The notes: a model not told the origin generated them from the letters alone. Positions 45,206 through 56,700 are shown, numbered from the stretch's first letter. The stretch is 64,000 nt of DNA from Ornithodoros turicata (GCF_037126465.1 NW_026999468.1:124001-188000); one strand, 5' to 3'. A program made the numbers and translations.

Positions 45206-47040
45206 CTGTTGCGGTGTCTTTGGTACGCTTTCCTGAAACAGTGTGGTTTGTTCCTGTAGTGTGGTTCAAGTCTTTATCAGCAGAAATGAATACGACTGTT
45301 TGTTTGTTTGTTAGTATGTGTCTGTCACGTTCGTAGCGCTGTTCAAGCTTTGTTTTCTTTGCAAAAATTCAGACTTCATGGTATTAAGCTGTCCGAGAAG
45401 AAGGGACTTTCCCTGCTTGCTTAAGATTCTGGGATTCCGCGCCCTAGATCTCACTTGGGGTAGAACCCAACCAGTCTTTTGCCAAAACCACCGCACCGAG
45501 AGACATAAACACGAATCAATCAATCAAGCATGTCAACTTAGTTAACACTTCTTTCGTCGTTGGAACAAAATTAGAGCCTCCCACAGTTGCACACAAAGTT
45601 GCTAAGCGTACAAGACAAATTCAACTTTCATGTCCTACATGATTATTTTCTGGAGGACCCATTGTTCTGTCCAAGTACAACAAGACTAGCACACCAGTGC
45701 ATTCTGCCATGAAGCCAACACGGCGAAAATAAGTCCTCCTGGAACAAAACTGTGACGCTCTTGCGCTTCCATTCCACTAGTACACCGTCGAAGGGCCTCT
45801 CACAGCAACACCCATGTGCGGACATTTCTTTCCAAAGCTCAGGGTCAACAGATATTCTAACAAAACAGATGGAATGCATTGCTTCAATGGAGGGCAGCAA
45901 GTACGCCGGTCAAGCCAACTGTGTCCTGCATTTCTGGGAATGATGTTCCTAATTTCAAGCACAATAGCTAGTGCAAGGAACATTTGTTTTAAGTGTATGC
46001 CTGTGAGAGATCTGGTAGACTCGTCATTCTTCAGCACTTGTTTGATAATCGTACGGTGATCAGGAGCTTCCTCAAGACACTGCAGTTTGCTTTGGATCGC
46101 TCCATCAAACCTTTTTTCCTCTGCAGTTCACTAGACAGTGACGCCGCTTCTTTCTTTCTTTTAAAAAAATGTCAAAGTTCTCTGAATATATCATTGGTTC
46201 TGTGCTTGTATGCTTTTCGTGGGTGGACTCTTGCCCATCTGCTCATTCGTTCTCATATGCTTCACATGCTGGCTGTATTCTTTTGTGTCTGTGGTGAAGG
46301 GAGTTGTACAGGCGCAACTGCATCCCGGAAAAACGCAACACATCCCAAAAAAAAGATAATCGGTGCATCGTACATCGTGCATCGGACAACAAAGACAGGA
46401 TTACGTCCCCAAAAACACAGACGGTCTCAAAGGCACCTTCACAGTGTCATCGTGTATCCCCAGAACGACTTGAGGATGACACTTACGGACTGTCCATGAA
46501 GTCATTCAGGTACGTCCTGTGCCTTTCCGGTGAGTAGCTCTCGGGATTAGAAATACTACACAGTTTAATTTACCTCCACAAATATTGAGTTATGTTTTTG
46601 GGCCGATCCCAGGGGCTGAATGACATTTGTCAAAAACAACGAGCGTTCCTCCAAAAAAGGTCTGTCCATGAAATATGAAGCATTTATCGTGGAACAGATA
46701 TAAAAGCGCAATACTGTAGCACTGCTTTTGACTATCGAGGGTCCTACCTGAATGTCTCAAACAAAAAGCAATAAGAAACACTACTGGAAGGTTAACACTT
46801 AGAGAAGTTCGTCGCTTGAGCATTGTTTTGAGTACCCTTCGTTTTGTGTCTGAGGCGAGCAGGACTCTTGAACCTAGGGAGGGTCGCATAAAAAGGGAGT
46901 TCCAGTACCTTTCGAAGTGGGTTTCTCGGCCTTTGTGGTCTGGGCAATACTTTTTTCTTTCACCTCCTAGATCTGTCTTGTTAATCTTCACCTAACCTCC
47001 TAGACTTTGTTTTGAATCGCCGAGCTCATTTTCGTTATTT
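45206..47040. other. Unassigned region with short frames
   Basis: The minus strand at about 46080-45645 has overlapping frames with protein-like composition (LKNDESTRSLTGIHLKQMFL; PSIEAMHSICFVRISVDPEL) that change frame near 45900. It may be a decayed gene or transposase, but I recognise no domain. Nothing else was seen. Confidence 0.2.
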
Positions 47041-47054
47041 ATTCGTTTCGTTAC

Positions 47055-47215
47055 ATGAGGAGCGCAGAGCCGAAACCGAAACCACCCGCGGGCGGGCGGC
47101 GCAGAGGGCGCTAGGAGCGCGCGCGCATGCGTAGCTGCCGCGGCGCGGCGCCCCAGTCAGTTGCTCGCTGGCTGACGCAAAGACGTTGTGCTCACGGGGC
47201 GTGTGCGGGTGTTGT
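47055..47215. promoter_or_regulatory. CpG-rich promoter candidate with NRF1-like site
   Basis: Strongly GC- and CpG-rich against the surroundings: GCGGGCGGGCGGCGCAGAGG, GCGCGCGCGCATGCGTAG and GCCGCGGCGCGGCGCCCC. GCGCATGCG is an NRF1-type palindrome. No clear TATA box and no coding exon is attached. Confidence 0.35.
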
Positions 47216-47667
47216 TGACACACACTTAAGAGGTTCGGGTCAGTCCTGAGGTACATCCTAGAAGGTGTTAAATTTTCACAGCAAACACCCTTTCGAGAGA
47301 GCGAACTCTCGTCCGGGGGGTGTTGTCATACGCCTATAAATAAGTTAGTCACAAAACGTCTGCAAAATTTGACAACTGTGCACGTCTTTATTGAGAAAAC
47401 CCGTTGGCCGTAAGATATTCGTAATATTGGTGTGAAGCAAGAAAACAGTGAGTCGCCGACAGCACCAGCACCATTATCTGCAAGAAAGACGTGGAAATCA
47501 GTAATCACGCACCGTTACACGGCTGACTATATGACGTCCTTGTGACGTGATAGTGACTGGTAGGCGCTGATGGTGACTTGCAACACATCGCTGACAAGGG
47601 GGCCAGACCCAGGGTCTTTCGTGGTGAGGGTGTCCTGTCCTGGATAGCATCCTGCTTGCTAAGCTCA

Positions 47668-48256
47668 ATTGAAGCACTATGGGCGACATAAATTAAACTA
47701 GAGATGGGACGAATCCAGCATTTTGCGAATCCGTATCCGAATCCGAATCCATGGAAGGTTTCTGCGAATCCACGAATCTTACGAATCTCGAATCTTTCGA
47801 GTCCTTTCTTTAAAAAGAGTTTAAAAAGCCACAAAAAAAATAACTTCTACTGAAAATTGTATTGAAGCAGAATATGATACATTTGCTTAATGAAAAAAAA
47901 AAGTAGTTCAGTTTCGTTAGAAAGTATACCCATATAGTTCTTAATTTACTTAACGTATTATTCGTCCACTACAAGAAATACGTAAATTCTCGAGTCTTAA
48001 TTATATCCATGAAGTTACAGCAACGATCAAAAAAGCAAAACCATATTACTCTTAAACTTCTAATGTAACAGTTCATGCCTGAACTCTTTCAGTCGAGAGC
48101 AATGTAAACAGTGAAACAAGAAAGACACCCGTCGGTCAATGAGGCTTTTGGGGGACTCCTGAGGCGCCAATTTGAAAAAGAAACGAGTAAACATGGTCGG
48201 TGGATTCGAAAGAGATTCGATTCGCCGTTTTGTGCAATGGTATTCAGATTCCCGAA
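47668..48256. repeat. 589-bp duplication, copy 2
   Basis: Partner of 44617-45205. Beyond 48256 this copy continues to the complete right end of the MITE while copy 1 diverges. Confidence 0.8.
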
Positions 48257-48320
48257 TCTCGAATTCCTGCCAGAGGATTCGGGGATTCAAGGATTCGCGG
48301 ATTCGGTTGACACATCCCTA
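47699..48320. mobile_element. hAT-type MITE with perfect 8-bp TSD
   Basis: A 622-bp element with ends TAGAGATGGGACGAATCC and complement of TAGGGATGTGTCAACCGAAT. Flanked by AATTAAAC on both sides (47691-47698, 48321-48328). GGATTCG/CGAATCC motifs are clustered at both ends. No transposase. Confidence 0.75.
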
Positions 48321-48492
48321 AATTAAACTCACAGTCAACGATAGGGTACCCGGACCTCCCCCCCCCCCCCACTCTACATCCTGCACCTGGGTGACAGGTA
48401 GATGAACAAAGGAACAGTTTCCAACTTGAACTGTGCATACATGTCAATTAACACGTGCTGAATTATTTTTTTTCACAAGACGACATTATATT

Positions 48493-48843
48493 TAGGGCCT
48501 GACTTTTTAGGGTTAAACCCGTATCCGCCCGATATTTACCCCCCGAACGAAATCTGTAAAATTCGGGTTTAACCCGAATCTACCCGAAAACATCCGGGTC
48601 GCGTGGCACACTCATAAGTGTGCATTAAAATAAAGTTTGATACCATTGCTAAACATTAGTTCCATGTTAAGACAAATTTTTATTAAACAAAAAAAATCAC
48701 CCGAATACACCCGAATTCCTGACGACAGAATATGCCGTAACGGGATTTAACCCGAATACACCCGAATTTTCGAATGAAAAATATCACCCGATATTTACCC
48801 CCCGAATTTGGCCAAAAATAAAACCCGAAAAAGTCAGGCCCTA
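48493..48843. mobile_element. hAT-type MITE (TAGGGCCTGACTTTTT ends), perfect TSD
   Basis: A 351-bp element with inverted ends TAGGGCCTGACTTTTTAGGG and complement of TAGGGCCTGACTTTTTCGGG. Flanked by ATTATATT on both sides (48485-48492, 48844-48851). Interior repeats ACCCGAAT many times on both strands, giving a palindromic body. No transposase. Confidence 0.8.
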
Positions 48844-49194
48844 ATTATATTGTATTAAGAAGCATGAAGACAGGAGAGCGAATCCGGACTGGCGCTCTAT
48901 AGGCTGAGCGTCAAGTACCACCGCGGCGTGTTGCAAGTTGCAAACTTCGTGCACGTCATCTCTGCGGAGAAGCATTCCTTTTGATATACTCACACGAGTG
49001 AAGGCTGAAGGGACGAGCCGCATGGGCAAGAAGGAAAGCACCCCGTGTTTCAACCGCACTTCCCCTGACTGCATGTGGAGTGAACCGTAACATACTCCGT
49101 GCGGATGCTGGTGCCACGATTATAAGTGAACTGAAATACAGCATACAAAGCGTACATTTACTTCCCGGAGATCTCCTGAAAGTAGTGTGTGGAA

Positions 49195-50040
49195 TGCAGT
49201 GCCGGTATTACGTACTGTTGGGGACACGGTTGTCGAAAATCTCCAGCGCGTTGCCGAGCAGTCCCCTATCGGCGATGTCGCGCACGAAGGAACTACATGT
49301 ATGAACTGTATACCATTACAGTCTCCGAGGTAAGGCAATGCAGCGCCACCTGTTGGGAGAGAGTACCATCGCATTCTCAGCGTCGTCTGCTACATGGTCT
49401 GCTAGGGAGAGCAGTCCAGCGCGGCCTCCCCTCGGGGAGGGTATTGGTATCAGGTCCCCCAAACTCACCTCGGAAAAGCGTGCAACGAAGAAGGCCGCCA
49501 CTAGATACCCCACTGTTGCCGTTCCGGATCACTTCAGCGCGCTAAGTTTAGCGGCAAAATGTTTTTGTTGTTTCTGCGAATGAATCTAGTCTTTATATGT
49601 CCAAATAAAATGCGTATAACAACTTTCTCTGTCGTGTTTCACTTTTTGGTCCGTTTTTAAACGTGTTGAGCGATCGGAAGGATCTAGTGCACGGCTGCGT
49701 GCATCACATAGCGTACTTGTCGTACCATGCGCCGCAGGCGCTGCAGTCGTCCATTTCTCCTTCGGTGGCTTGGCCTGGCTTGGATTGTGCTTCAACTGGA
49801 TCTTTAGCGCGCTACAATCCACGCAAGCCAACGTCTGGTAACAATGGAGTATCTAAGGGCGGCCTCCGGCATTGCACGCTTCGGGATAGGAACAAATACA
49901 TGGGAAAATGGCGACCTTGGGTGATCTGATTGGTATAGTTTCTTCGTGCGCGACATCGCCGATAGGGGATCGTTCCGCCGCGGGCTGAAGATTTTAGACA
50001 ACCGTGTCCCCAACAGTACACAACAGCACCGGTATAAAGG
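49195..50040. repeat. Inverted copies of a dispersed repeat
   Basis: CTGTTGGGGACACGGTTGTC and CCCCTATCGGCGATGTCGCG at 49218-49290 reappear inverted at about 50010-49945. GAAGGCCGCC.CTAGATACC at about 49490 also reappears inverted near 49865. Two copies of one unidentified element face each other. Confidence 0.5.
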
Positions 50041-50297
50041 CGCGGATTCGGAGCAGCGGCCATGCTGCGTCCTTAAGCTTGCAGCGGAGAAGAAGGTATT
50101 TCGATAATAATTCGCGTGATAACTTACGTACATCGCGATTCCGCTGTGATCATGAGCGGAGCCACAGAGGTCAGACTCTGGATCCATTTCGCTCACCCGA
50201 AAAGTCAGCACACGGCCACCACCGCCTAGACAGAGAAATCCTGCGCATTCCCTCCTTTCCCTCCTTCGCTACGTGTGACACACATATATATATATAG

Positions 50298-50662
50298 GTA
50301 CTAACAAAATATGAGGCAGACAACGAAGATGTAGGAAGTAGAAAAAGGGGGAGTTATTTATTTACTAGTGGAAAGTTAAGGGGGAAGTCAACGTTGCGGC
50401 GGAAGCTCCGCCTTCGTCAGGACTGAAGAATGACAAATGACACTTGGAGTTTTATACAGTGCTACAATGACGTCACAATCGGGGCGACGTCATTGTAGCA
50501 CTGTATAAAACTCCAAGTGTCATTTGTCATTCTTCAGTCCTGACGAAGGCGGAGCTTCCGCCGCAACGTTGACTTCCCCCTCAACTTTCCACTAGTAAAT
50601 AAACAACTCCCCCTTTTTCTACTTCCTACATCTTCGTTGTCTGCCTCATATTTTGTTAGTAC
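50298..50662. mobile_element. PLE terminal repeats as 177-bp inverted repeat
   Basis: Arms 50298-50474 and 50486-50662 are inverted copies with only about two differences, separated by 11 bp. The left edge abuts (TA)n (50284-50296). Each arm holds an HHR-like motif and ends outward in AATAAATAAC-like sequence. The plus-oriented arm leads into the PLE coding remnant at 50690. Confidence 0.8.
50535..50576 (+). ncRNA. PLE-type hammerhead motif, GCAA core lesion
   Basis: AGTC, CTGACGA (50540-50546), an extra A, stem II GGCGG-AGCTT-CCGCC, then GCAAC, then GTT and GAC. It fits the minimal HHR of PLEs (stem III only AC/GT, stem I AGTC/GACT), but GAAA is GCAA, so cleavage is not expected. The inverted arm carries the same change at about 50384-50425 on the minus strand. 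Confidence 0.55.
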
Positions 50663-50689
50663 TTATTTAATTTCGCGGTCGCCCGAACC

Positions 50690-50930
50690 CCTTTCTTCCA
50701 GTATATATGTTTCGAAAAAAGGTAGCCTCCCGGTTTCTCGCCATTTTAGTCGACCCGGTCATTCCATTAATAACGTCGCACTTTTTATTTTAGAGTCAAA
50801 TTTCACATCCGATCGCTGCAGAGAGCAACGCGAATCGTACTTGATCTACAAATTCCAATCTCTAATAAATGAGGATAAAGGAGTGCTATCAACTGTAAGA
50901 AGCATATCCGGATAACTTTTTTTCTGTATG
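50690..50930 (+). pseudogene. PLE endonuclease C-terminal remnant
   Basis: VSRHFSRPGHSINNVALFIL, ESNFTSDRCREQRESYLIYK then FQSLINEDKGVLSTVRSISG to a stop near 50915. It aligns with the PLE at 38.8-38.97 kb. The GIY-YIG core and RT are absent, so it is an internally deleted copy between two terminal repeats. Confidence 0.7.
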
Positions 50931-51129
50931 TCCTCGGAGTGCCCGCTGCCTCTTTTTTTCTTTACAGTTGGACACAACGACTCTAAGAACACCCCGGACA
51001 ACAGGTTTTCAACGAGCGCGACCCAAGACTCTGACACGTAATCTCCCCGGCCGATGACCCAGGAACCTTCCGGAATCTTCCAGAACATGACTCACTGACG
51101 ACTGCCTCGCAGTGGAATTGTACCAACTG

Positions 51130-51299
51130 TGACGACACTTTTGTAACCTTTTAAAAGACCTTGTACATAGATTTTCGTCTCAGTCCCGAAGAAGGCGGAG
51201 CTTCCGCCGAAACGTAGACTTCCCCAGACCCTTAGTTTAAATGCCAGCTTAATAAATAACTTCCCCTACTCCCTACTTCAGTCTCTGGTGTCTTTTCTC

Positions 51300-51330
<31 letters not shown>
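51130..51330 (+). mobile_element. PLE 3' terminal repeat with hammerhead motif
   Basis: Direct-orientation partner of the arm at 50486-50662. CAGTC, CCGAAGA, A, GGCGG-AGCTT-CCGCC, GAAAC, GTA, GAC at 51181-51215: the GAAA strand is intact but CTGANGA is CCGAAGA (U4 to C). Followed by AATAAATAACTTCCCC and then a (TA)n tract (51304-51331). Confidence 0.65.
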
Positions 51331-51336
<6 letters not shown>

Positions 51337-51397
51337 CAGAATTCGTCCGCTGCTGCGATCCACCGTTCTGCGAATTCAAGAATCCGCAAATGATTGT

Positions 51398-51690
51398 ACC
51401 AGCTCCCGTGGCATAGTGGTTAGGATGATCGCTTTCCACGCCGAGACTGGGAGGTGACACGGGTTCGAATCCTGTCACCGGCTGTGCTGTCCGTGGTTTT
51501 CCCTGAGTTTACCGGAAGACTTTCCACACGAATGCCGGCACACTTCACGCTGAAGTCTGCCCAGGATGGATACTAACCCCCCCCTATTCTCCACTCCTTC
51601 CTGCTGTCCTCTTTCCATCTCTCCACATCTGTACACCACTCATAGCGGAAATCTAAAATCTAAAAAATAATCTTAAAAAAAATAAAGATT
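51398..51690 (+). mobile_element. tRNA-derived SINE (Ruka-like)
   Basis: Pol III Box A TGGCATAGTGGTTAGGATG (51410-51428) and Box B GGTTCGAATCC (51462-51472). The T arm pairs fully (ACGGG/CCTGT around TTCGAAT), while the acceptor and D arms are degenerate, so this is not a working tRNA gene. A tRNA-unrelated body follows (GTGGTTTTCCCTGAGTTTAC..) and an A-rich tail near 51645-51685. Tick genomes carry such SINEs (Ruka); the family name is by analogy. Confidence 0.75.
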
Positions 51691-51739
51691 GCAGCTCACT
51701 CGGGGACGTCGAATCACAACTCGCAGACGATGCTGGTTC

Positions 51740-51944
51740 TCCTCCATGGTCACGACCTCTGAAAGCCCGTTCGTAATTGGCTACGACCGTTGAAACAACG
51801 ATCCTGATTGGCTGACTCTTAATTCTTACGTCAAGTCGACGAGCGCACAGTCTTTCTATATTTAGGTGGTGTTGACACGGCACACCGTATCTATATCGCC
51901 CATCGCGGAAGACTGCGTGTCTCGGCAACATGGCCTCCAAGTTG
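51740..51944 (+). promoter_or_regulatory. Candidate promoter and short first exon
   Basis: Two inverted CCAAT boxes (GTAATTGGCT at 51774, TGATTGGCTG at 51803), a TATA-like CTATATTTAG near 51857, then GGCAACATGGCC (ATG 51930) and ATG-GCC-TCC-AAG-TTG/GTAAGG, a good donor at 51945. Read through without splicing, the frame stays open about 56 codons (to 52099). It may be the 5' end of a plus-strand gene; no second exon was recognised. Confidence 0.3.
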
Positions 51945-52180
51945 GTAAGGTCCGGAACCAAAACCCGCAACCTTGCGATAGGCAAGGGTATGTGTCCACA
52001 GAAGCGGATACTGGGTAAAATGGAAGCCGCATTAGTTTCGAACGGTACACATACGTTACGTATCACACTGCGTATTCCACCCTATGCATTACACTGTTGA
52101 TTCGGGCCACTTTCATGGAAACGTCCTGGTCTTGGTTGTATGCAAGGTGAACGGATGAGCAGTCCGTTTACACCTGCAAT

Positions 52181-52320
52181 CAGTGGCGGATCCAGGGGGG
52201 GGGGGCGATCGCCCCCCAAAACGTCAGTTAATACATTGTGAATTTCCCTCTCCCCCTCCCCCACTACGCGCCCTGACAAAGGAACCGCCCCCCCATACCG
52301 AGGGTCTGGATCCGCTCCTG
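52181..52320. mobile_element. hAT MITE (CAGTGGCGGATCCAGG)
   Basis: A 140-bp element. Left end CAGTGGCGGATCCAGGGGGG, right end complement of CAGGAGCGGATCCAGA. Flanking octamers CCTGCAAT (52173-52180) and CCTACAAT (52321-52328) differ at one base. Same end type as the copy at 18344. Confidence 0.8.
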
Positions 52321-52328
52321 CCTACAAT

Positions 52329-53080
52329 TCATACGAGCAGTGGACTGTTTACAGGGTGTTTCACTAAGTGTGTGAAAATTTAAAAAAATACGAGTATTCT
52401 TGCGTAGCCAATATAATGCTGACGCATTAAAAAACGGCATTTTCGAAAAGCGCGACAGTAGTGAGCACAGGGGTGGCATTCAATGTATTGCTCCGTAGAC
52501 GAAAGCGTGCTGGGCGAACGCAATGCATCCTGGTCGCACGTCACAGCAAACGTCAAGGCATATATGTGACCTTGAAGATGGCGGCGCGCGTGATCGGCGG
52601 CCAAACCGTTTGTAAACAATGCGGTTGTTGTTTCTGCGCAACGTTTTGGATGTCTTTCGATCACGGTAATTATTTTTATATAATAATCTCGCAGTAAAAC
52701 GTGCAGTTTTGCACATAACGCCTCGTACTGTTGACGACTTCCAAAGATGTTATGACGACCGCGCGTTAAGACTCACTGAGCCGATGCGATGTACTTAAAC
52801 TAAGGAGAAATGGGCTACCATGTTGCGGAAGAGACACCGCATAGTTTACGCTGGTAAAATACGGTAAAATCTCGTGGCGTTACGACGACGGAAATATGTC
52901 GGTAAGCGGCATAACGACATGTAAACGAAGTCACATGACCTCAAAATGAAGATTTCTATGACGACCAGGACAAGATGGCAGTTTTGCTAAAAACACCCGC
53001 TTGACGGTAGTTACAACAATGGCGGGTTTGTGTCACCCCTTGTGGTAGTGAGCACGCCCCTAACCCGGGCTGAACGTCGC
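52329..53080. other. Non-coding stretch, YY1-like sites
   Basis: GAAGATGGCGGCGCG (52574) and CAAGATGGCAG (52972) resemble YY1 sites. Short frames only. No exon with matching splice sites was recognised. Confidence 0.35.
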
Positions 53081-53084
53081 TGCC

Positions 53085-53240
53085 GATGACGCCGCCGACT
53101 GAAACAGCGTCGGCGCGCCCCTCTAGCGGAGAGGAAAGAATCCGTTGCTCTGCGCATGCGCTCTGGTTGCCGTCTCGCCTTGTCTCCAAAAGAAAAACAG
53201 ACAAGCCATGTTGCTCGCTGAGTTGTGCCGTTCCGCGTTG
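53085..53240 (+). promoter_or_regulatory. CpG-rich promoter candidate with NRF1-like site
   Basis: CpG-rich segment with ACAGCGTCGGCGCGCCCCTC and CTGCGCATGCGCTC (NRF1-type palindrome GCGCATGCGC near 53152). A 181-codon plus-strand frame starts here (53086-53631) but has no recognisable domain and passes a possible donor ACAAG/GTAAAT at about 53336. Probably promoter plus 5' untranslated region rather than coding. Confidence 0.3.
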
Positions 53241-53639
53241 TTCGGTTGAGCCGTGTTTTCGTGTGTGTGTTCCCCATAGTCAAGGAATATGGTCCTTACA
53301 AGCTCATCCTTTCATTGTGTCTTTTTGTATACAAGGTAAATTTAGCAAAGGTGCACATTTTGATCGCGTCGTGAAAATACATTTCTGGCGCTTGAAACTT
53401 TGCAGGCTGATGGTGATTCGCCTGAATCCATACTTTCTTTATTTTCAAATGCAACAACACCAGCAACGTTATGGAACGGATTTACAGTTAGCACACGTTG
53501 GCTCTAGAGTTCGGAAACTCTCGGAAGTTCGGGAAAACCGAAATTTTGCACATCCAGATTCCAATTTCTCAAATGTGCTTTGTTGCCTGTTACTTCCTTC
53601 GCATGCAAGGTGTGCACACCTTATTGAGTAATGCGTTTA

Positions 53640-56200
53640 CAAGGATGGACCGTTTATTGGGATACCGAGACATATTAGACATTGAGACAGGAGATTTCTG
53701 CTGGCTGAGATCAAAGAAAGTATTGAAGCCGAGATATTTTTGCAGCTGCACCACTCAAGTGGGCTGTCACTACTGTAATTTATTTCGTTGTTGTACTGGA
53801 AATGCAGGTGCCAAACAAAGAAATGACAGACACTAAGCTTAACTGAATTCACTTTATGGGTTTTAGGTAGGTCCTTCTTGCAGTGCTGTCTCCGTGTAAA
53901 GGTGTGCGGTGGCCTGAAAAGGGCCATCTTTTATAGCGGTGGTGTTAGGTCTCGGAGTGCCAGGCACAAATGGTCGGCACCATTCCACTCTTCACTTATT
54001 GGGCCCTCGCAAGAACGGTTCATTGCGATTGTTGTAAATATATTTCGTCTCTCTTTTTTATCATTCGTTTGACCCTATCTCACTCCGTTGCTCGAGAGCT
54101 TCTGCCAGAACCAGTTTGTTAGCAAATGCACGTACGAGCAGGGAGCACTTCAACAGGTACGTTCCACAACTAACCCTCGAGTAGGAGTTTGTCACGTGAC
54201 AGAGTTGTACCATGTGACCATGGGAGTAGGGCAACCCCCGGGCAGGTTGTGGAACGGGTGCGAGTACGATTCTCAACATGGCGACAGCAGACGACAGTGA
54301 CATTTGGGCCTCGAGACATCAGAAGCGCTGGCAGCTGCTTCGCTTTGGTGTGACGTTGTTGACTTCGGTATGGGGACATCTGGGGACATATGGGGGGGGT
54401 TCGTAAAGCATTCACGCCACGAATTAGGGGTATTCGGGCGGAATTCAGGCACCTCTAATTCAGGGGAATTAGGGGCGTTTCGTGACATGCTACAATAAAA
54501 CAGCTTCTGCGAAATAATTTGCACAAGTTTCTTATACAAATCCTCCTGTTTCCATTATGGTTTAGTTTCGGGGCCACGTATGTGACCTATAAAGTATCAT
54601 GGGCGTTATTACCAGCTTATGACGTGTCTGACAGGCAAATCACAGGGACGGTGGCCCATTGTGCGCTTGTACTTGACTGGCAGAGTAAAATGAGAAGACA
54701 GAGAAAAAGTTAACGGAACAGGTTCCTTGCGGTAAAAAGTGCCAAAAGAGACGACACAATATTAGAGCATTACTCTTTCGACAATTTGATGGACTATGAA
54801 AACCATCGTCATTTCTGCAGCAGGAATTCCCTTTCCCTCTGCGAGAGTGCGATTATCACTGCGCTAACACACGTGTCACCACCTTTACCAATCAGCAGGG
54901 CTTCCAAAATCTCTTTCTCTCTCTCTCTCTCTCTCTTTGCTTTTGCTCTTTGCTTTGCTTTTGTACCGCCCCTTTACTGTTGCTTTGCTCTACATTGCAT
55001 CGCACCCACAGTCTGTGTCCTCGTCTGCGTTCGTCCCTTTTAGCTCTTTTATCGTCAAGGAAATGTACCAACAAGCCCAAATGGATGCTTTAGCTTAACA
55101 GGTTCTTCCACAAGTTTTGACCTACGGGATATTTTTTTAGGGAACCCGGAAACAGATAAGGAATCACAAGTGATAAATTTCCTACGTTAGATCCACTAGC
55201 GCATATTGTGCTCTTGACCTTTTTGTCTCGCATAACTGTATCATCAAACCCTTACAAAGTATGCACGACCTACCCTTGAGATTGTACAGTAGAATCGAAG
55301 TATGTAGGTACATAAGCCTCTGCTTCACACTGCGCAGTGCTGATGCATTGCGAGTATCAGCTGCCCTGAGTTGCACAACTCTTGTGCTGGTGTCCCTTGT
55401 GTCATAGATTACCAGGGCACTGATCTCGTCCGATATTGGGGAGAGTCCACACGAAGGAGTGAAACTCAAATCGTGTCTGTGTGTTCAGTCAAATGGAGCT
55501 GGTGTGAGCAGCTGTGAAAGAAAGCACTGGCATATTGTAGTTGACATTGCATTTATATCACAAGAGAATGGCTAAGCTCAATGATTCTCACTACTAAAGG
55601 GCTGTATAACCAGCAGTACAGCTTGGAACTGCAGTTTGTTCCGTCCTGTGCACTTGTTTGCTTTTTCGTGTCGCTACCGATGTGACACGAGCGTGTAGAG
55701 GAGTCCGCACTCGCTTACACTATGTTGAAGCACCAAAGAGTTCAGACGTAGTTCGTCCATGGGTACAACCACACCAACGCTGGAAAATGAAAATAAGGGG
55801 CGTGTACGATAATGAGTTCATGCGCTGGGAAACTGAAACAGCTGTGTAAAAATATATCGTTAAAAATATACTGTTTCAAAATATATCCTGTAGTCTAACA
55901 CGACAGCGGAGTGATAGATGTGTATTTCTACGCAGCTGATAGCAGTAAGACGTAGCTTATATTGGTGGTTTTCGCCCTTGTAAGCGCTCACCCTCTACCT
56001 AGTGGTCTGTCATGGCTGCCATATTTGTTCTGTGTGTGGGTGCCGTTGCTGTTTTCCTTTCTAAGCTTGACAAAGCATCGTCGGGAACTGTGGCAGAACT
56101 GAGCGCTCGTTCGTTCATGCGTGTGCTCTGAGTTCGCTTTACACGGACGCCTGCTTCGCGTACGAAGTATACTCATGGCGGGAGTCTAATTAAATTCGCC
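53640..56200. other. Long stretch without recognised gene
   Basis: Possible acceptor CCTTCTTGCAG near 53881, GGGGACATCTGGGGACATAT direct repeat near 54372, AATTAGGGG repeats near 54424-54475, (CT)n near 54911-54933. No domain was recognised in any frame. Confidence 0.4.
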
Positions 56201-56261
56201 GACTTTGGGGCTATTTGTCGAAGCGGATTGTCGATTTCACTCGCGGCCATACCATGAGACA

Positions 56262-56700
56262 GTAGCAACCGTATGGTTGATTTTGGGGTGGATTCTGAAA
56301 CGATTTATTTTTAACGGCATATTGTTAACCGGGCATTCCTTAGCGTTTTTATTTACACTGGGATATTTGAGCGATTATTTTTCTGCGTTGATATTTAAGC
56401 ATCTATTCTGGGAGATTTATTATTAACCGTGGCTGCTTACGCGTTTATTTTTGAAAGGTTATTTTCAAGAGTTTCAAACGGGATACAACCGTCCCCGAAA
56501 TCCACCATTAACGATAAACGTTTAAGAATAACACATTCAAGAATAATCCGCTTAAAAAATACACGGTTAAAAATATATCTCCTAAAATAAACCGCTTAGT
56601 GACTATCCCCGCTTAGAGATCACCGTTTAATAATCCACCATTAAAAATAAACTGTTTCAAAATCCCCTCACCATCTAGCACGGAGGCGGAGTGGTTGCAA
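56262..56700. repeat. AT-rich hairpin built of ~21-bp modules
   Basis: The left half reads GATTTATTTTTAAC.., TTAACCGGGCATTCCTTAGC, GTTTTTATTTACACTGGG, GATTATTTTTCTGCG.., TATTATTAACCGTGGCTGC. The right half has the complementary type (CCATTAAAAATAAACTGTTT, CGGTTAAAAATATA, AAATAAACCGCTTAG). Both halves are built from degenerate ~21-bp steps, and together they make a large imperfect hairpin. Related blocks at 55845-55895 and 56860-57060. Confidence 0.55.

Noticed and set aside
51403..51482. Functional tRNA gene
   Set aside because: Box A, Box B and T arm are good, but acceptor, D and anticodon arms do not pair, and a SINE body follows.
53086..53631. 181-codon frame as a coding gene
   Set aside because: Lies in a CpG-rich segment where stops are rare, crosses a possible donor and shows no domain.
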